Shown piece by piece: positions 1 to 13,000 of a DNA stretch of 64,000 nucleotides. The position numbers and the translations under genes were made by a program. The notes beneath the pieces were generated by a model that was given only the letters and a program-made list of their open reading frames with translations, ran no database searches and was not told where the DNA came from. Numbering within the stretch: the first letter of the stretch is position 1; each line of letters starts with the position of its first letter. The DNA is from Vidua macroura (Eukaryota; Chordata; Aves; Passeriformes; Viduidae), in assembly GCF_024509145.1 (NCBI RefSeq), contig NC_071597.1, positions 62,001-126,000 on the forward strand, in the 5' to 3' direction.

Positions 1-370
1 CCTGGGCTGGCCACTTTTCTTTCCCAGGGAAAAAGGCTGATCCTTACCTCCAGGGGCCTGTGGCCCTGAAGTGGCCGGAGACCTCCAAAAATCCAAACGA
101 TCAAGGATGTGTCACAGACCCACGCTGGCCCAGCTCAAACCTGTGCTGCCCTGACAGTCCCAAGGGAACCCTACAAACTGACATCAGGAACCTGGGCTGG
201 CCACTTTTCTTTCCCAAGGAAAAAGGCTGATCTTTGCCTCCAGGGGCCTGCGGCCCTGAGTGGCCGGACACCTCCAAAAATCCAAACGATCGAAGATGTG
301 TCACAGACCCAAGCTGCCCCCACCTCAAACCTGTGCTGCCCTGACAGTCCCAAGGGAACCCTACAAACTG

Positions 371-561
371 ACATCAGGAACCTGGGCTGGCCACTTTTCT
401 TTCCCAAGGAAAAAGGCTGATCTTTGCCTCCAGGGGCCTGTGGCCCTGAAGTGGCCGGACACCTCCAAAAATCCAAACGATCGAAGATGTGTCGCAGACC
501 CAAGCTGCCCCCACCTCAAACCTGTGCTGCCCTGACAGTCCCAAAGGAACCCTACAAACTG
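371..561 (+). repeat. Representative 191-bp satellite monomer (type A)
   Basis: This copy shows the common form, cut after 'ctacaaactg'. In order it contains 'ggctggccac' (386-395), a TTTCC-CAA-GGAAA dyad (400-412), an imperfect dyad 'caggggcctgtggccctg' (431-448), 'gtggccggacacc' (451-463), the palindrome CGATCG (478-483), 'gtcgcagacc' (491-500), and 'cctgtgctgccctgacag' (521-538). Counted base by base it is 106/191 G+C. The four CpGs fall in one 39-bp stretch (456-494). It has no CENP-B-box match. I use it as the reference when naming variants elsewhere. Confidence 0.95.
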
Positions 562-2004
562 ACATCAGGAACCTGGGCTGGCCACTTTTCTTTCCCAAGG
601 AAAAAGGCTGATCTTTGCCTCCAGGGGCCTGTGGCCCTGAAGTGGCCGGACACCTCCAAAAATCGAAACGATCGAAGATGTGTCGCAGACCCAAGCTGCC
701 CCCACCTCAAACCTGTGCTGCCCTGACAGTCCCAAGGGAACCCTACAAACTGACATCAGGAACCTGGGCTGGCCACTTTTCTTTCCCAGGGAAAAGGACC
801 AGTCTTTGTCTCCAGGGGCCTGTGGCCCTGAAGTGGCCAGACACCTCCAAAAATCCAAACGATCAAGGATGTGTCGCAGACCCAAGCTGCCCCCAGCTCA
901 AACCTGTGCTGCCCTGACAGTCCCAAGGGAACCCTACAAACTGACATCAGGAACCTGGGCTGGCCACTTTTCTTTGCCAAGGAAAAAGGCTGATCTTTGC
1001 CTCCAGGGGCCTGTGGCCCTGAAGTGGCCGGACACCTCCAAAAATCCAAACGATCGAAGATGTGTCGCAGACCCAAGCTGCCCCCACCTCAAACCTGTGC
1101 TGCCCTGACAGTCCCAAGGGAACCCTACAAACTGACATCAGGAACCTGGGCTGGCCACTTTTCTCTCCCAAGGAAAAAGGCTGATCTTTGCCTCCAGGGG
1201 CCTGTGGCCCTGAGTGGCCGGACTCCTCCAAAAATCCAAACGATCGAGGATGTGTCGCAGACCCAAGCTGCCCCCACCTCAAACCTGTGCTGCCCTGACA
1301 GTCCCAAGGGAACCCTACAAACTGACATCAGGAACCTGGGCTGGCCACTTTTCTTTCCCAGGGAAAAGGACTGGTCTTTGTTTCCAGGGGCCCGTGGCCC
1401 TGAGTGGCCGGACACCTCCAAAAATCCAAACGATCGAAGATGTGTCGCAGACCCAAGCTGCCCCCAGCTCAAACCTGTGCTGCCCTGACAGTCCCAAGGG
1501 AACCCTACAAACTGACATCAGGAACCTGGGCTGGCCACTTTTCTTTCCCAAGTAAAAAGGGTGATCTTTGCCTCCAGGGGCCTGTGGCCCTGAGTGGCTA
1601 AACACCTCCAAAAATCCAAACGATCGAAGATGTGTCGCAGACCCAAGCTGCCCCCACCTCAAACCTGTGCTGCCCTGACAGTCCCAAGGGAACCCTACAA
1701 ACTGACATCAGGAACCTGGGCTGGCCACTTTTCTTTCCCAGGGAAAAGGACCAGTCTTTGTCTCCAGGGGCCTGTGGCCCTGAAGTGGCCGGACACCTCC
1801 AAAAATCCAAATGATCGAAGATGTGTCGCAGACCCAAGCTGCCCCCACCTCAAACCTGTGCTGCCCTGACAGTCCCAAGGGAACCCTACAAACTGACATC
1901 AGGAACCTGGGCTGGCCACTTTTCTTTCCCAAGGAAAAAGGCTGATCTTTGCCTCCAGGGGCCTGTAGCCCTGACTGGCCGGACACCTCCAAAAATCCAA
2001 ACGA

Positions 2005-4640
2005 TCGAAGATGTGTCGCAGACCCAAGCTGCCCCCACCTCAAACCTGTGCTGCCCTGACAGTCCCAAAGGAACCCTACAAACTGACATCAGGAACCTGG
2101 GCTGGCCACTTTTCTTTCCCAGGGAAAAGGACCGGTCTTTGTGTCCAGGGGCCTGTGGCCCTGACTGGTCGGACACCTCCAAAAATCCAAACGATCGAGG
2201 ATGTGTCGCAGACCCAAGCTGCCCCCACCTCAAACCTGTGCTGCCCTGACAGTCCCAAGGGAACCCTACAAACTGACATCAGGAACCTGGGCTGGCCACT
2301 TTTCTTTCCCAGGGAAAAGGACCAGTCTTTGTCTCCAGGGGCCTGTGGCCCTGAAGTGGCCAGACACATCCAAAAATCCAAACGATCGAAGATGTGTCGC
2401 AGACCCAAGCTGCCCCCACCTCAAACCTGTGCTGCCCTGACAGTCCCAAGGGAACCCTACAAACTGACATCAGGAACCTGGGCTGACGTCTTTTCTTTCC
2501 AAAGGAAAAATCTGATCTTTGCCTCCAGGGGCCTGTGGCCCTGAGTGGCCGGACACCTCCAAAAATCCAAACGATCGAAGATGTGTCGCAGACCCAAGCT
2601 GCCCCCAGCTCAAACCTGTGCTGCCCTGACAGTCCCAAGGGAACCCTACAAACTGACATCAGGAACCTGGGCTGGCCACTTTTCTTTCCCAGGGAAAAAG
2701 GCTAATCTTTGCCTCCAGGGGCCTGTGGCCCTGAAGTGGCCGGACACCTCCAAAAATCCAAACGATCGAAGATGTGTCGCAGACCCAAGCTGCCCCCACC
2801 TCAAACCTGTGCTGCCCTGACAGTCCCAAGGGAACCCTACAAACTGACATCAGGAACCTGGGCTGGCCACTTTTCTTTCCCAGGTAAAAGAACTGGTCTT
2901 TGTCTCCAGGGGCCTGTGGCCCTGAAGTGGCCGGACACCTCCAAAAATCCAAACGATCGAAGATGTGTCGCAGACCCAAGCTGCCCCCAGCTCAAACCTG
3001 AGCTGCCCTGACAGTCCTAAGGGAACCCTACAAACTGACATCAGGAACCTGGGCTGGCCACTTTTCTTTCCCAGGGAAAAGAACTGGTCTTTGTCTCCAG
3101 AGGCCTGTGGCCCTGGAGCGGCCAGACACCTCCAAAAATCCAAACGATCGAAGATGTTTCGCAGACCCAAGCTGCCCCCACCTCAAACCTGAGCTGCCCT
3201 GACAGTCCTAAGGGAACCCTACAAACTGACATCAGGAACCTGGGCTGGCCACTTTTCTTTCCCAGGGAAAAGCACCAGTCTTTGTCTCCAGGGGCCTGTG
3301 GCCCTGAAGTGGCCAGACACATTCAAAAATCCAAACGATCGAAGATGTGTCGCAGACCCAAGCTGCCCCCAGCTCAAACCTGTGCTGCCCTGACAGTCCC
3401 AAGGGAACCCTACAAACTGACATCAGGAACCTGGGCTGGCCACTTTTCTTTCCCAGGGAAAAGGACCAGTGTTTGTTTCCAGGGGCCTTTGGCCCTGACT
3501 GGCCGGACACCTCCAAAAATCCAAACGATCGAAGATGTGTCGCAGACCCAAGCTGCCCCCACCTCAAACCTGTGCTGCCCTGACAGTCCCAAAGGAACCC
3601 TACAAACTGACATCAGGAACCTGGGCTGGCCACTTTTCTTTCCCAGGGAAAAAGGCTGATCCTTACCTCCAGGGGCCTGTGGCCCTGAAGTGGCCGGACA
3701 CCTCCAAAAATCCAAACGATCGAGGATGTGTCACAGACCCAAGCTGCCCCCACCTCAAACCTGTGCTGCCCTGACAGTCCCAAGGGAACCCTACAAACTG
3801 ACATCAGGAACCTGGGCTGGCCACTTTTCTTTCCCAGGGAAAAAGGCTGATCTTTGCCTCCAGGGGCCTGTGGCCCTGAGTGGCCGGACACCTCCAAAAA
3901 TCCAAACGATCGAAGATGTGTCGCAGACCCAAGCTGCCCCCACCTCAAACCTGTGCTGCCCTGACAGTCCCAAGGGAACCCTACAAACTGACATCAGGAA
4001 CCTGGGCTGGCCACTTTTCTTTCCCAGGGAAAAAGGCTGATCCTTACCTCCAGGGGCCTGTGGCCCTGAAGTGGCCGGACACCTCCAAAAATCCAAACGA
4101 TCGCGGATGTTTCACAGACCCACGCTGGCCCAGCTCAAACCTGTGCTGCCCTGACAGTCCCAAGGGAACCCTACAAACTGACATCAGGAACCTGGGCTGG
4201 CCACTTTTCTTTCCCAAGGAAAAAGGATGATCTTTGCCTCCAGGGGCCTGCGGCCCTGAGTGGCCGGACACCTCCAAAAATCCAAACGATCGAAGATGTG
4301 TCGCAGACCCAAGCTGCCCCCACCTCAAACCTGTGCTGCCCTGACAGTCCCAAGGGAACCCTACAAACTGACATCAGGAACCTGGGCTGGCCACTTTTCT
4401 TTCCCAAGGAAAAAGGACCGGTCTTTGTCTCCAGGGGTCTGTGACATTGAGTGGCCCGACACCTCCAAAAATCCAAACGATCGAAGATGTGTCGCAGACC
4501 CAAGCTGCCCCCACCTCAAACCTGTGCTGCCCTGACAGTCCCAAGGGAACCCTACAAACTGACATCAAGAACCTGGGCTGGCCACTTTTCTTTCCCAAGG
4601 AAAAAGGCTGATCTTTGCCTCCAGGGGCCTGTGGCCCTGA
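2005..4640 (+). repeat. Higher-order repeat block, copy 1 of a 4.57-kb period
   Basis: About 14 consecutive monomers here recur in the same order about 4,568 bp downstream (about 6,575-9,210). The shared run includes the shortened 'tgacgtctttt' monomer, the 'aaaagaactggtc' monomers with 'acctgagctg', the 'aaaagcaccag' monomer, the 'ccagtgtttg' monomer, the two 'ccttacctcc' monomers, the 'cacgctggcccag' monomer and the 'gtgacattgag' monomer. Copies differ by scattered single bases (for example 'cacctcaaac' versus 'cacctctaac' near 6,608) and single-base indels near 7,478. The offset equals 24 monomers. Confidence 0.85.
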
Positions 4641-5935
4641 CTGGCCGGACACCTCCAAAAATCCAAACGATCGAAGATGTGTCGCAGACCCAAGCTGCCC
4701 CCACCTCTAACCTGTGCTGCCCTGACAGTCCCAAAGGAACCCTACAAACTGACATCAGGAACCTGGGCTGGCCACTTTTCTTTCCCAGGGAAAAGGACCG
4801 GTCTTTGTGTCCAGGGGCCTGTGGCCCTGACTGGTCGGACACCTCCAAAAATCCAAACGATCGAGGATGTGTCGCAGACCCAAGCTGCCCCCACCTCAAA
4901 CCTGTGCTGCCCTGACAGTCCCAAGGGAACCCTACAAACTGACATCAGGAACCTGGGCTGACGTCTTTTCTTTCCAAAGGAAAAATCTGATCTTTGCCTC
5001 CAGGGGCCTGTGGCCCTGAGTGGCTGGACACCTCCAAAAATCCAAACGATCGAAGATGTGTCGCAGACCCAAGCTGCCCCCAGCTCAAACCTGTGCTGCC
5101 CTGACAGTCCCAAGGGAACCCTACAAACTGACATCAGGAACCTGGGCTGGCCACTTTTCTTTCCCAGGGAAAAAGGCTAATCTTTGCCTCCAGGGGCCTG
5201 TGGCCCTGAAGTGGCCGGACACCTCCAAAAATCCAAACGATCGAAGATGTGTCGCAGACCCAAGCTGCCCCCACCTCAAACCTGTGCTGCCCTGACAGTC
5301 CCAAGGGAACCCTACAAACTGACATCAGGAACCTGGGCTGGCCACTTTTCTTTCCCAGGGAAAAGAACTGGTCTTTGTCTCCAGGGCCTGTGGCCCTGAA
5401 GTGGCCGGACACCTCCAAAAATCCAAACGATCGAAGATGTGTCGCAGACCCAAGCTGCCCCCAGCTCAAACCTGAGCTGCCCTGACAGTCCTAAGGGAAC
5501 CCTACAAACTGACATCAGGAACCTGGGCTGGCCACTTTTCTTTCCCAGGGAAAAGAACTGGTCTTTGTCTCCAGAGGCCTGTGGCCCTGGAGCGGCCAGA
5601 CACCTCCAAAAATCCAAACGATCGAAGATGTTTCGCAGACCCAAGCTGCCCCCACCTCAAACCTGAGCTGCCCTGACAGTCCTAAGGGAACCCTACAAAC
5701 TGACATCAGGAACCTGGGCTGGCCACTTTTCTTTCCCAGGGAAAAGCACCAGTCTTTGTCTCCAGGGGCCTGTGGCCCTGAAGTGGCCAGACACATCCAA
5801 AAATCCAAACAATCGAAGATGTGTCGCAGACCCAAGCTGCCCCCAGCTCAAACCTGTGCTGCCCTGACAGTCCCAAGGGAACCCTACAAACTGACATCAG
5901 GAACCTGGGCTGGCCACTTTTCTTTCCCAGGGAAA
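4044..5935 (+). repeat. Nested partial duplication inside array A
   Basis: The run from the 'cacgctggcccag' monomer (4,122) through 'gtgacattgag' (4,441) recurs 1,903 bp later (6,024 and 6,343), an offset of 10 monomers. The following 'tgacgtctttt' through 'aaaagcaccag' monomers (4,950-5,900) recur 2,094 bp later, an offset of 11 monomers. The change of offset between the halves shows that one extra monomer was gained or lost between the two copies. This is the pattern expected of unequal exchange within an array. Confidence 0.8.
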
Positions 5936-6574
5936 AAGGCTGATCCTTACCTCCAGGGGCCTGTGGCCCTGAAGTGGCCGGACACCTCCAAAAATCCAAA
6001 CGATCGCGGATGTGTCACAGACCCACGCTGGCCCAGCTCAAACCTGTGCTGCCCTGACAGTCCCAAGGGAACCCTACAAACTGACATCAGGAACCTGGGC
6101 TGGCCACTTTTCTTTCCCAAGGAAAAAGGATGATCTTTGCCTCCAGGGGCCTGCGGCCCTGAGTGGCCGGACACCTCCAAAAATCCAAACGATCGAAGAT
6201 GTGTCGCAGACCCAAGCTGCCCCCACCTCAAACCTGTGCTGCCCTGACAGTCCCAAGGGAACCCTACAAACTGACATCAGGAACCTGGGCTGGCCACTTT
6301 TCTTTCCCAAGGAAAAAGGACCGGTCTTTGTCTCCAGGGGTCTGTGACATTGAGTGGCCCGACACCTCCAAAAATCCAAACGATCGAAGATGTGTCGCAG
6401 ACCCAAGCTGCCCCCACCTCAAACCTGTGCTGCCCTGACAGTCCCAAGGGAACCCTACAAACTGACATCAAGAACCTGGGCTGGCCACTTTTCTTTCCCA
6501 AGGAAAAAGGCTGATCTTTGCCTCCAGGGGCCTGTGGCCCTGACTGGCCGGACACCTCCAAAAATCCAAACGAT

Positions 6575-9210
6575 CGAAGATGTGTCGCAGACCCAAGCTG
6601 CCCCCACCTCTAACCTGTGCTGCCCTGACAGTCCCAAAGGAACCCTACAAACTGACATCAGGAACCTGGGCTGGCCACTTTTCTTTCCCAGGGAAAAGGA
6701 CCGGTCTTTGTGTCCAGGGGCCTGTGGCCCTGACTGGTCGGACACCTCCAAAAATCCAAACGATCGAGGATGTGTCGCAGACCCAAGCTGCCCCCACCTC
6801 AAACCTGTGCTGCCCTGACAGTCCCAAGGGAACCCTACAAACTGACATCAGGAACCTGGGCTGGCCACTTTTCTTTCCCAGGGAAAAGGACCAGTCTTTG
6901 TCTCCAGGGGCCTGTGGCCCTGAAGTGGCCGGACACATCCAAAAATCCAAACGATCGAAGATGTGTCGCAGACCCAAGCTGCCCCCACCTCAAACCTGTG
7001 CTGCCCTGACAGTCCCAAGGGAACCCTACAAACTGACATCAGGAACCTGGGCTGACGTCTTTTCTTTCCAAAGGAAAAATCTGATCTTTGCCTCCAGGGG
7101 CCTGTGGCCCTGAGTGGCCGGACACCTCCAAAAATCCAAACGATCGAAGATGTGTCGCAGACCCAAGCTGCCCCCAGCTCAAACCTGTGCTGCCCTGACA
7201 GTCCCAAGGGAACCCTACAAACTGACATCAGGAACCTGGGCTGGCCACTTTTCTTTCCCAGGGAAAAAGGCTAATCTTTGCCTCCAGGGGCCTGTGGCCC
7301 TGAAGTGGCCGGACACCTCCAAAAATCCAAACGATCGAAGATGTGTCGCAGACCCAAGCTGCCCCCACCTCAAACCTGTGCTGCCCTGACAGTCCCAAGG
7401 GAACCCTACAAACTGACATCAGGAACCTGGGCTGGCCACTTTTCTTTCCCAGGTAAAAGAACTGGTCTTTGTCTCCAGGGCCTGTGGCCCTGAAGTGGCC
7501 GGACACCTCCAAAAACCCAAACGATCGAAGATGTGTCGCAGACCCAAGCTGCCCCCAGCTCAAACCTGAGCTGCCCTGACAGTCCTAAGGGAACCCTACA
7601 AACTGACATCAGGAACCTGGGCTGGCCACTTTTCTTTCCCAGGGAAAAGAACTGGTCTTTGTCTCCAGAGGCCTGTGGCCCTGGAGCGGCCAGACACCTC
7701 CAAAAATCCAAACGATCGAAGATGTTTCGCAGACCCAAGCTGCCCCCACCTCAAACCTGAGCTGCCCTGACAGTCCTAAGGGAACCCTACAAACTGACAT
7801 CAGGAACCTGGGCTGGCCACTTTTCTTTCCCAGGGAAAAGCACCAGTCTTTGTCTCCAGGGGCCTGTGGCCCTGAAGTGGCCAGACACATCCAAAAATCC
7901 AAACAATCGAAGATGTGTCGCAGACCCAAGCTGCCCCCAGCTCAAACCTGTGCTGCCCTGACAGTCCCAAGGGAACCCTACAAACTGACATCAGGAACCT
8001 GGGCTGGCCACTTTTCTTTCCCAGGGAAAAGGACCAGTGTTTGTTTCCAGGGGCCTTTGGCCCTGACTGGCCGGACACCTCCAAAAATCCAAACGATCGA
8101 AGATGTGTCGCAGACCCAAGCTGCCCCCACCTCAAACCTGTGCTGCCCTGACAGTCCCAAAGGAACCCTACAAACTGACATCAGGAACCTGGGCTGGCCA
8201 CTTTTCTTTCCCAGGGAAAAAGGCTGATCCTTACCTCCAGGGGCCTGTGGCCCTGAAGTGGCCGGACACCTCCAAAAATCCAAACGATCGAGGATGTGTC
8301 ACAGACCCAAGCTGCCCCCACCTCAAACCTGTGCTGCCCTGACAGTCCCAAGGGAACCCTACAAACTGACATCAGGAACCTGGGCTGGCCACTTTTCTTT
8401 CCCAGGGAAAAAGGCTGATCTTTGCCTCCAGGGGCCTGTGGCCCTGAGTGGCCGGACACCTCCAAAAATCCAAACGATCGAAGATGTGTCGCAGACCCAA
8501 GCTGCCCCCACCTCAAACCTGTGCTGCCCTGACAGTCCCAAGGGAACCCTACAAACTGACATCAGGAACCTGGGCTGGCCACTTTTCTTTCCCAGGGAAA
8601 AAGGCTGATCCTTACCTCCAGGGGCCTGTGGCCCTGAAGTGGCCGGACACCTCCAAAAATCCAAACGATCGCGGATGTGTCACAGACCCACGCTGGCCCA
8701 GCTCAAACCTGTGCTGCCCTGACAGTCCCAAGGGAACCCTACAAACTGACATCAGGAACCTGGGCTGGCCACTTTTCTTTCCCAAGGAAAAAGGATGATC
8801 TTTGCCTCCAGGGGCCTGCGGCCCTGAGTGGCCGGACACCTCCAAAAATCCAAACGATCGAAGATGTGTCGCAGACCCAAGCTGCCCCCACCTCAAACCT
8901 GTGCTGCCCTGACAGTCCCAAGGGAACCCTACAAACTGACATCAGGAACCTGGGCTGGCCACTTTTCTTTCCCAAGGAAAAAGGACCGGTCTTTGTCTCC
9001 AGGGGTCTGTGACATTGAGTGGCCCGACACCTCCAAAAATCCAAACGATCGAAGATGTGTCGCAGACCCAAGCTGCCCCCACCTCAAACCTGTGCTGCCC
9101 TGACAGTCCCAAGGGAACCCTACAAACTGACATCAAGAACCTGGGCTGGCCACTTTTCTTTCCCAAGGAAAAAGGCTGATCTTTGCCTCCAGGGGCCTGT
9201 GGCCCTGAAG
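6575..9210 (+). repeat. Higher-order repeat block, copy 2 of the 4.57-kb period
   Basis: This is the downstream partner of 2,005-4,640. It carries the same ordered set of marker monomers: 'tgacgtctttt' at 7,053, 'acctgagctg' near 7,566 and 7,755, 'ccttacctcc' near 8,229 and 8,610, 'cacgctggcccag' at 8,690, and 'gtgacattgag' at 9,010. After about 9,210 the order departs from copy 1 because the next monomer reads 'ctgaagtggccag' instead of 'ctgactggccgg'. Confidence 0.85.
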
Positions 9211-11150
9211 TGGCCAGACACCTCCAAAAATCCAAACGATCGAAGATGTGTCGCAGACCCAAGCTGCCCCCACCTCAAACCTGTGCTGCCCTGACAGTCC
9301 CAAGGGAACCCTAGAAACTGACATCAGGAACCTGGGCTGGCCACTTTTCTTTCCCAAGGAAAAAGGCTGATCTTTGCCTCCAGGGGCCTGTGGCCCTGAG
9401 TGGCCGGACACCTCCAAAAATCCAAACGATCGAGGATGTGTCGCAGACCCAAGCTGCCCCCAGCTCAAACCTGTGCTGCCCTGACAGTCCCAAGGGAACC
9501 CTACAAACTGACATCAGGAACCTGGGCTGGCCACTTTTCTTTCCCAAGGAAAAAGGCTGATCTTTGCCTCCAGGGGCCTGCGGCCCTGAAGTGGCTGGAC
9601 ACCTCCAAAAATCCAAACGATCGAAGATGTGTCGCAGACCCAAGCTGCCCCCACCTCAAACCTGTGCTGCCCTGACAGTCCCAAGGGAACCCTACAAACT
9701 GACATCAGGAACCTGGGCTGGCCACTTTTCTTTCCCAAGGAAAAAGGCTGATCTTTGCCTCCAGGGGCCTGTGGCCCTGAAGTGGCCGGACACCTCCAAA
9801 AATCCAAACGATCGAAGATGTGTCGCAGACCCAAGCTGCCCCCACCTCAAACCTGTGCTGCCCTGACAGTCCCAAGGGAACCCTACAAACTGACATCAGG
9901 AACCTGGGCTGGCCACTTTTCTTTCCCAAGGAAAAAGGCTGATCTTTGCCTCCAGGGGCCTGTGGCCCTGAGTGGCCGGACACCTCCAAAAATCCAAACG
10001 ATCGAGGATGTGTCGCAGACCCAAGCTGCCCCCACCTCAAACCTGTGCTGCCCTGACAGTCCCAAAGGAACCCTACAAACTGACATCAGGAACCTGGGCT
10101 GGCCACTTTTCTTTCCCAAGGAAAAAGGCTGATCTTTGCCTCCAGGGGCCTGTGGCCCTGAAGTGGCCGGACACATCCAAAAATCCAAACGATCGAAGAT
10201 GTGTCGCAGACCCAAGCTGCCCCCAGCTCAAACCTGTGCTGCCCTGACAGTCCCAAGGGAACCCTACAAACTGACATCAGGAACCTGGGCTGGCCACTTT
10301 TCTTTCCCAGGGAAAAGGACTGGTCTTTGTCTCCAGGGGCCTGTGGCCCTGAAGTGGCCAGACACCTCCAAAAATCCAAACGATCGAGGATGTGTCGCAG
10401 ACCCAAGCTGCCCCCAGCTCAAACCTGTGCTGCCCTGACAGTCCCAAGGGAACCCTACAAACTGACATCAGGAACCTGGGCTGGCCACTTTTCTTTCCCA
10501 GGGAAAAGGACCAGTCTTTGTTTCCAGGGGCCTGTGGCCCTGAGTGGCCGGACACCTCCAAAAATCCAAACGATCGAAGATGTGTCGCAGACCCAAGCTG
10601 CCCCCAGCTCAAACCTGTGCTGCCCTGACAGTCCCAAGGGAACCCTACAAACTGACATCAGGAACCTGGGCTGGCCACTTTTCTTTCCCAAGTAAAAAGG
10701 CTGATCTTTGCCTCCAGGGGCCTGTGGCCCTGAGTGGCTGGACACCTCCAAAAATCGAAACGATCGAAGATGTGTCGCAGACCTAAGCTGCCCCCACCTC
10801 AAACCTGTGCTGCCCTGACAGTCCCAAGGGAACCCTACAAACTGACATCAGGAACCTGGGCTGGCCACTTTTCTTTCCCAGGGAAAAGGACCAGTCTTTG
10901 TCTCCAGGGGCCTGTGGCCCTGAAGTGGCCGGACACCTCCAAAAATCCAAATGATCGAAGATGTGTCGCAGACCCAAGCTGCCCCCACCTCAAACCTGTG
11001 CTGCCCTGACAGTCCCAAGGGAACCCTACAAACTGACATCAGGAACCTGGGCTGGCCACTTTTCTTTCCCAAGGAAAAAGGCTGATCTTTGCCTCCAGGG
11101 GCCTGTGGCCCTGACTGGCCGGACACCTCCAAAAATCCAAACGATCGAAG

Positions 11151-13000
11151 ATGTGTCGCAGACCCAAGCTGCCCCCACCTCAAACCTGTGCTGCCCTGAC
11201 AGTCCCAAAGGAACCCTACAAACTGACATCAGGAACCTGGGCTGGCCACTTTTCTTTCCCAGGGAAAAGGACCAGTCTTTGTCTCCAGGGGCCTGTGGCC
11301 CTGACTGGCCGGACACCTCCAAAAATCCAAACGATCGAGGATGTGTCGCAGACCCAAGCTGCCCCCAGCTCAAACCTGTGCTGCCCTGACAGTCCCAAGG
11401 GAACCCTACAAACTGACATCAGGAACCTGGGCTGGCCACTTTTCTTTCCCAGGGAAAAGGACCAGTCTTTGTCTCCAGGGGCCTGTGGCCCTGAAGTGGC
11501 CGGACACCTCCAAAAATCCAAACGATCGAAGATGTGTCGCAGACCCAAGCTGCCCCCACCTCAAACCTGTGCTGCCCTGACAGTCCCAAGGGAACCCTAC
11601 AAACTGACATCAGGAACCTGGGCTGACGTCTTTTCTTTCCAAAGGAAAAATCTGATCTTTGCCTCCAGGGGCCTGTGGCCCTGAGTGGCCGGACACCTCC
11701 AAAAATCCAAACGATCGAAGATGTGTCGCAGACCCAAGCTGCCCCCAGCTCAAACCTGTGCTGCCCTGACAGTCCCAAGGGAACCCTACAAACTGACATC
11801 AGGAACCTGGGCTGGCCACTTTTCTTTCCCAGGGAAAAAGGCTAATCTTTGCCTCCAGGGGCCTGTGGCCCTGAAGTGGCCGGACACCTCCAAAAATCCA
11901 AACGATCGAAGATGTGTCGCAGACCCAAGCTGCCCCCACCTCAAACCTGTGCTGCCCTGACAGTCCCAAGGGAACCCTACAAACTGACATCAGGAACCTG
12001 GGCTGGCCACTTTTCTTTCCCAGGGAAAAGAACTGGTCTTTGTCTCCAGGGGCCTGTGGCCCTGAAGTGGCCGGACACCTCCAAAAATCCAAACGATCGA
12101 AGATGTGTCGCAGACCCAAGCTGCCCCCAGCTCAAACCTGTGCTGCCCTGACAGTCCCAAGGGAACCCTACAAACTGACATCAGGAACCTGGGCTGGCCA
12201 CTTTTCTTTCCCAGGGAAAAGGACCAGTGTTTGTTTCCAGGGGCCTGTGGCCCTGACTGGCCGGACACCTCCAAAAATCCAAACGATCGAAGATGTGTCG
12301 CAGACCCAAGCTGCCCCCAGCTCAAACCTGTGCTGCCCTGACAGTCCCAAAGGAACCCTACAAACTGACATCAGGAACCTGGGCTGGCCACTTTTCTTTC
12401 CCAGGGAAAAAGGCTGATCCTTACCTCCAGGGCCCTGTGGCCCTGAAGTGGCCGGACACCTCCAAAAATCCAAACGATCGAGGATGTGTCACAGACCCAA
12501 GCTGCCCCCACCTCAAACCTGTGCTGCCCTGACAGTCCCAAGGGAACCCTACAAACTGACATCAGGAACCTGGGCTGGCCACTTTTCTTTCCCAAGGAAA
12601 AAGGCTGATCTTTGCCTCCAGGGGCCTGTGGCCCTGAGTGGCCGGACACCTCCAAAAATCCAAACGATCGAAGATGTGTCGCAGACCCAAGCTGCCCCCA
12701 CCTCAAACCTGTGCTGCCCTGACAGTCCCAAGGGAACCCTACAAACTGACATCAGGAACCTGGGCTGGCCACTTTTCTTTCCCAGGGAAAAAGGCTGATC
12801 CTTACCTCCAGGGGCCTGTGGCCCTGAAGTGGCCGGACACCTCCAAAAATCCAAACGATCGAGGATGTGTCACAGACCCACGCTGGCCCAGCTCAAACCT
12901 GTGCTGCCCTGACAGTCCCAAGGGAACCCTACAAACTGACATCAGGAACCTGGGCTGGCCACTTTTCTTTCCCAAGGAAAAAGGACCGGTCTTTGTCTCC
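11151..13000 (+). repeat. Higher-order block shared with array C
   Basis: This run of about ten monomers matches 52,500-54,349 at a nearly constant offset of 41,349 bp. It contains the same series: 'tgacgtctttt', 'aggctaatctttg', 'aaaagaactgg', 'ccagtgtttgtttcc', 'ccttacctcc', then 'cacgctggcccag'. The match lies across the non-satellite island and is in the same orientation. It therefore links arrays A and C into one family with a shared higher-order history. Confidence 0.85.

Noticed and set aside
395..415. STAT/BCL6-like palindrome TTCC...GGAA in the monomer
   Set aside because: The gap between TTC and GAA is five bases in the main classes, not the usual three or four, so the resemblance is weak.
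470..500. Possible CENP-B box in the monomer
   Set aside because: The strand complementary to CGATCG has TTCG, but the required A and CGGG positions of the box are absent, and no monomer class restores them.
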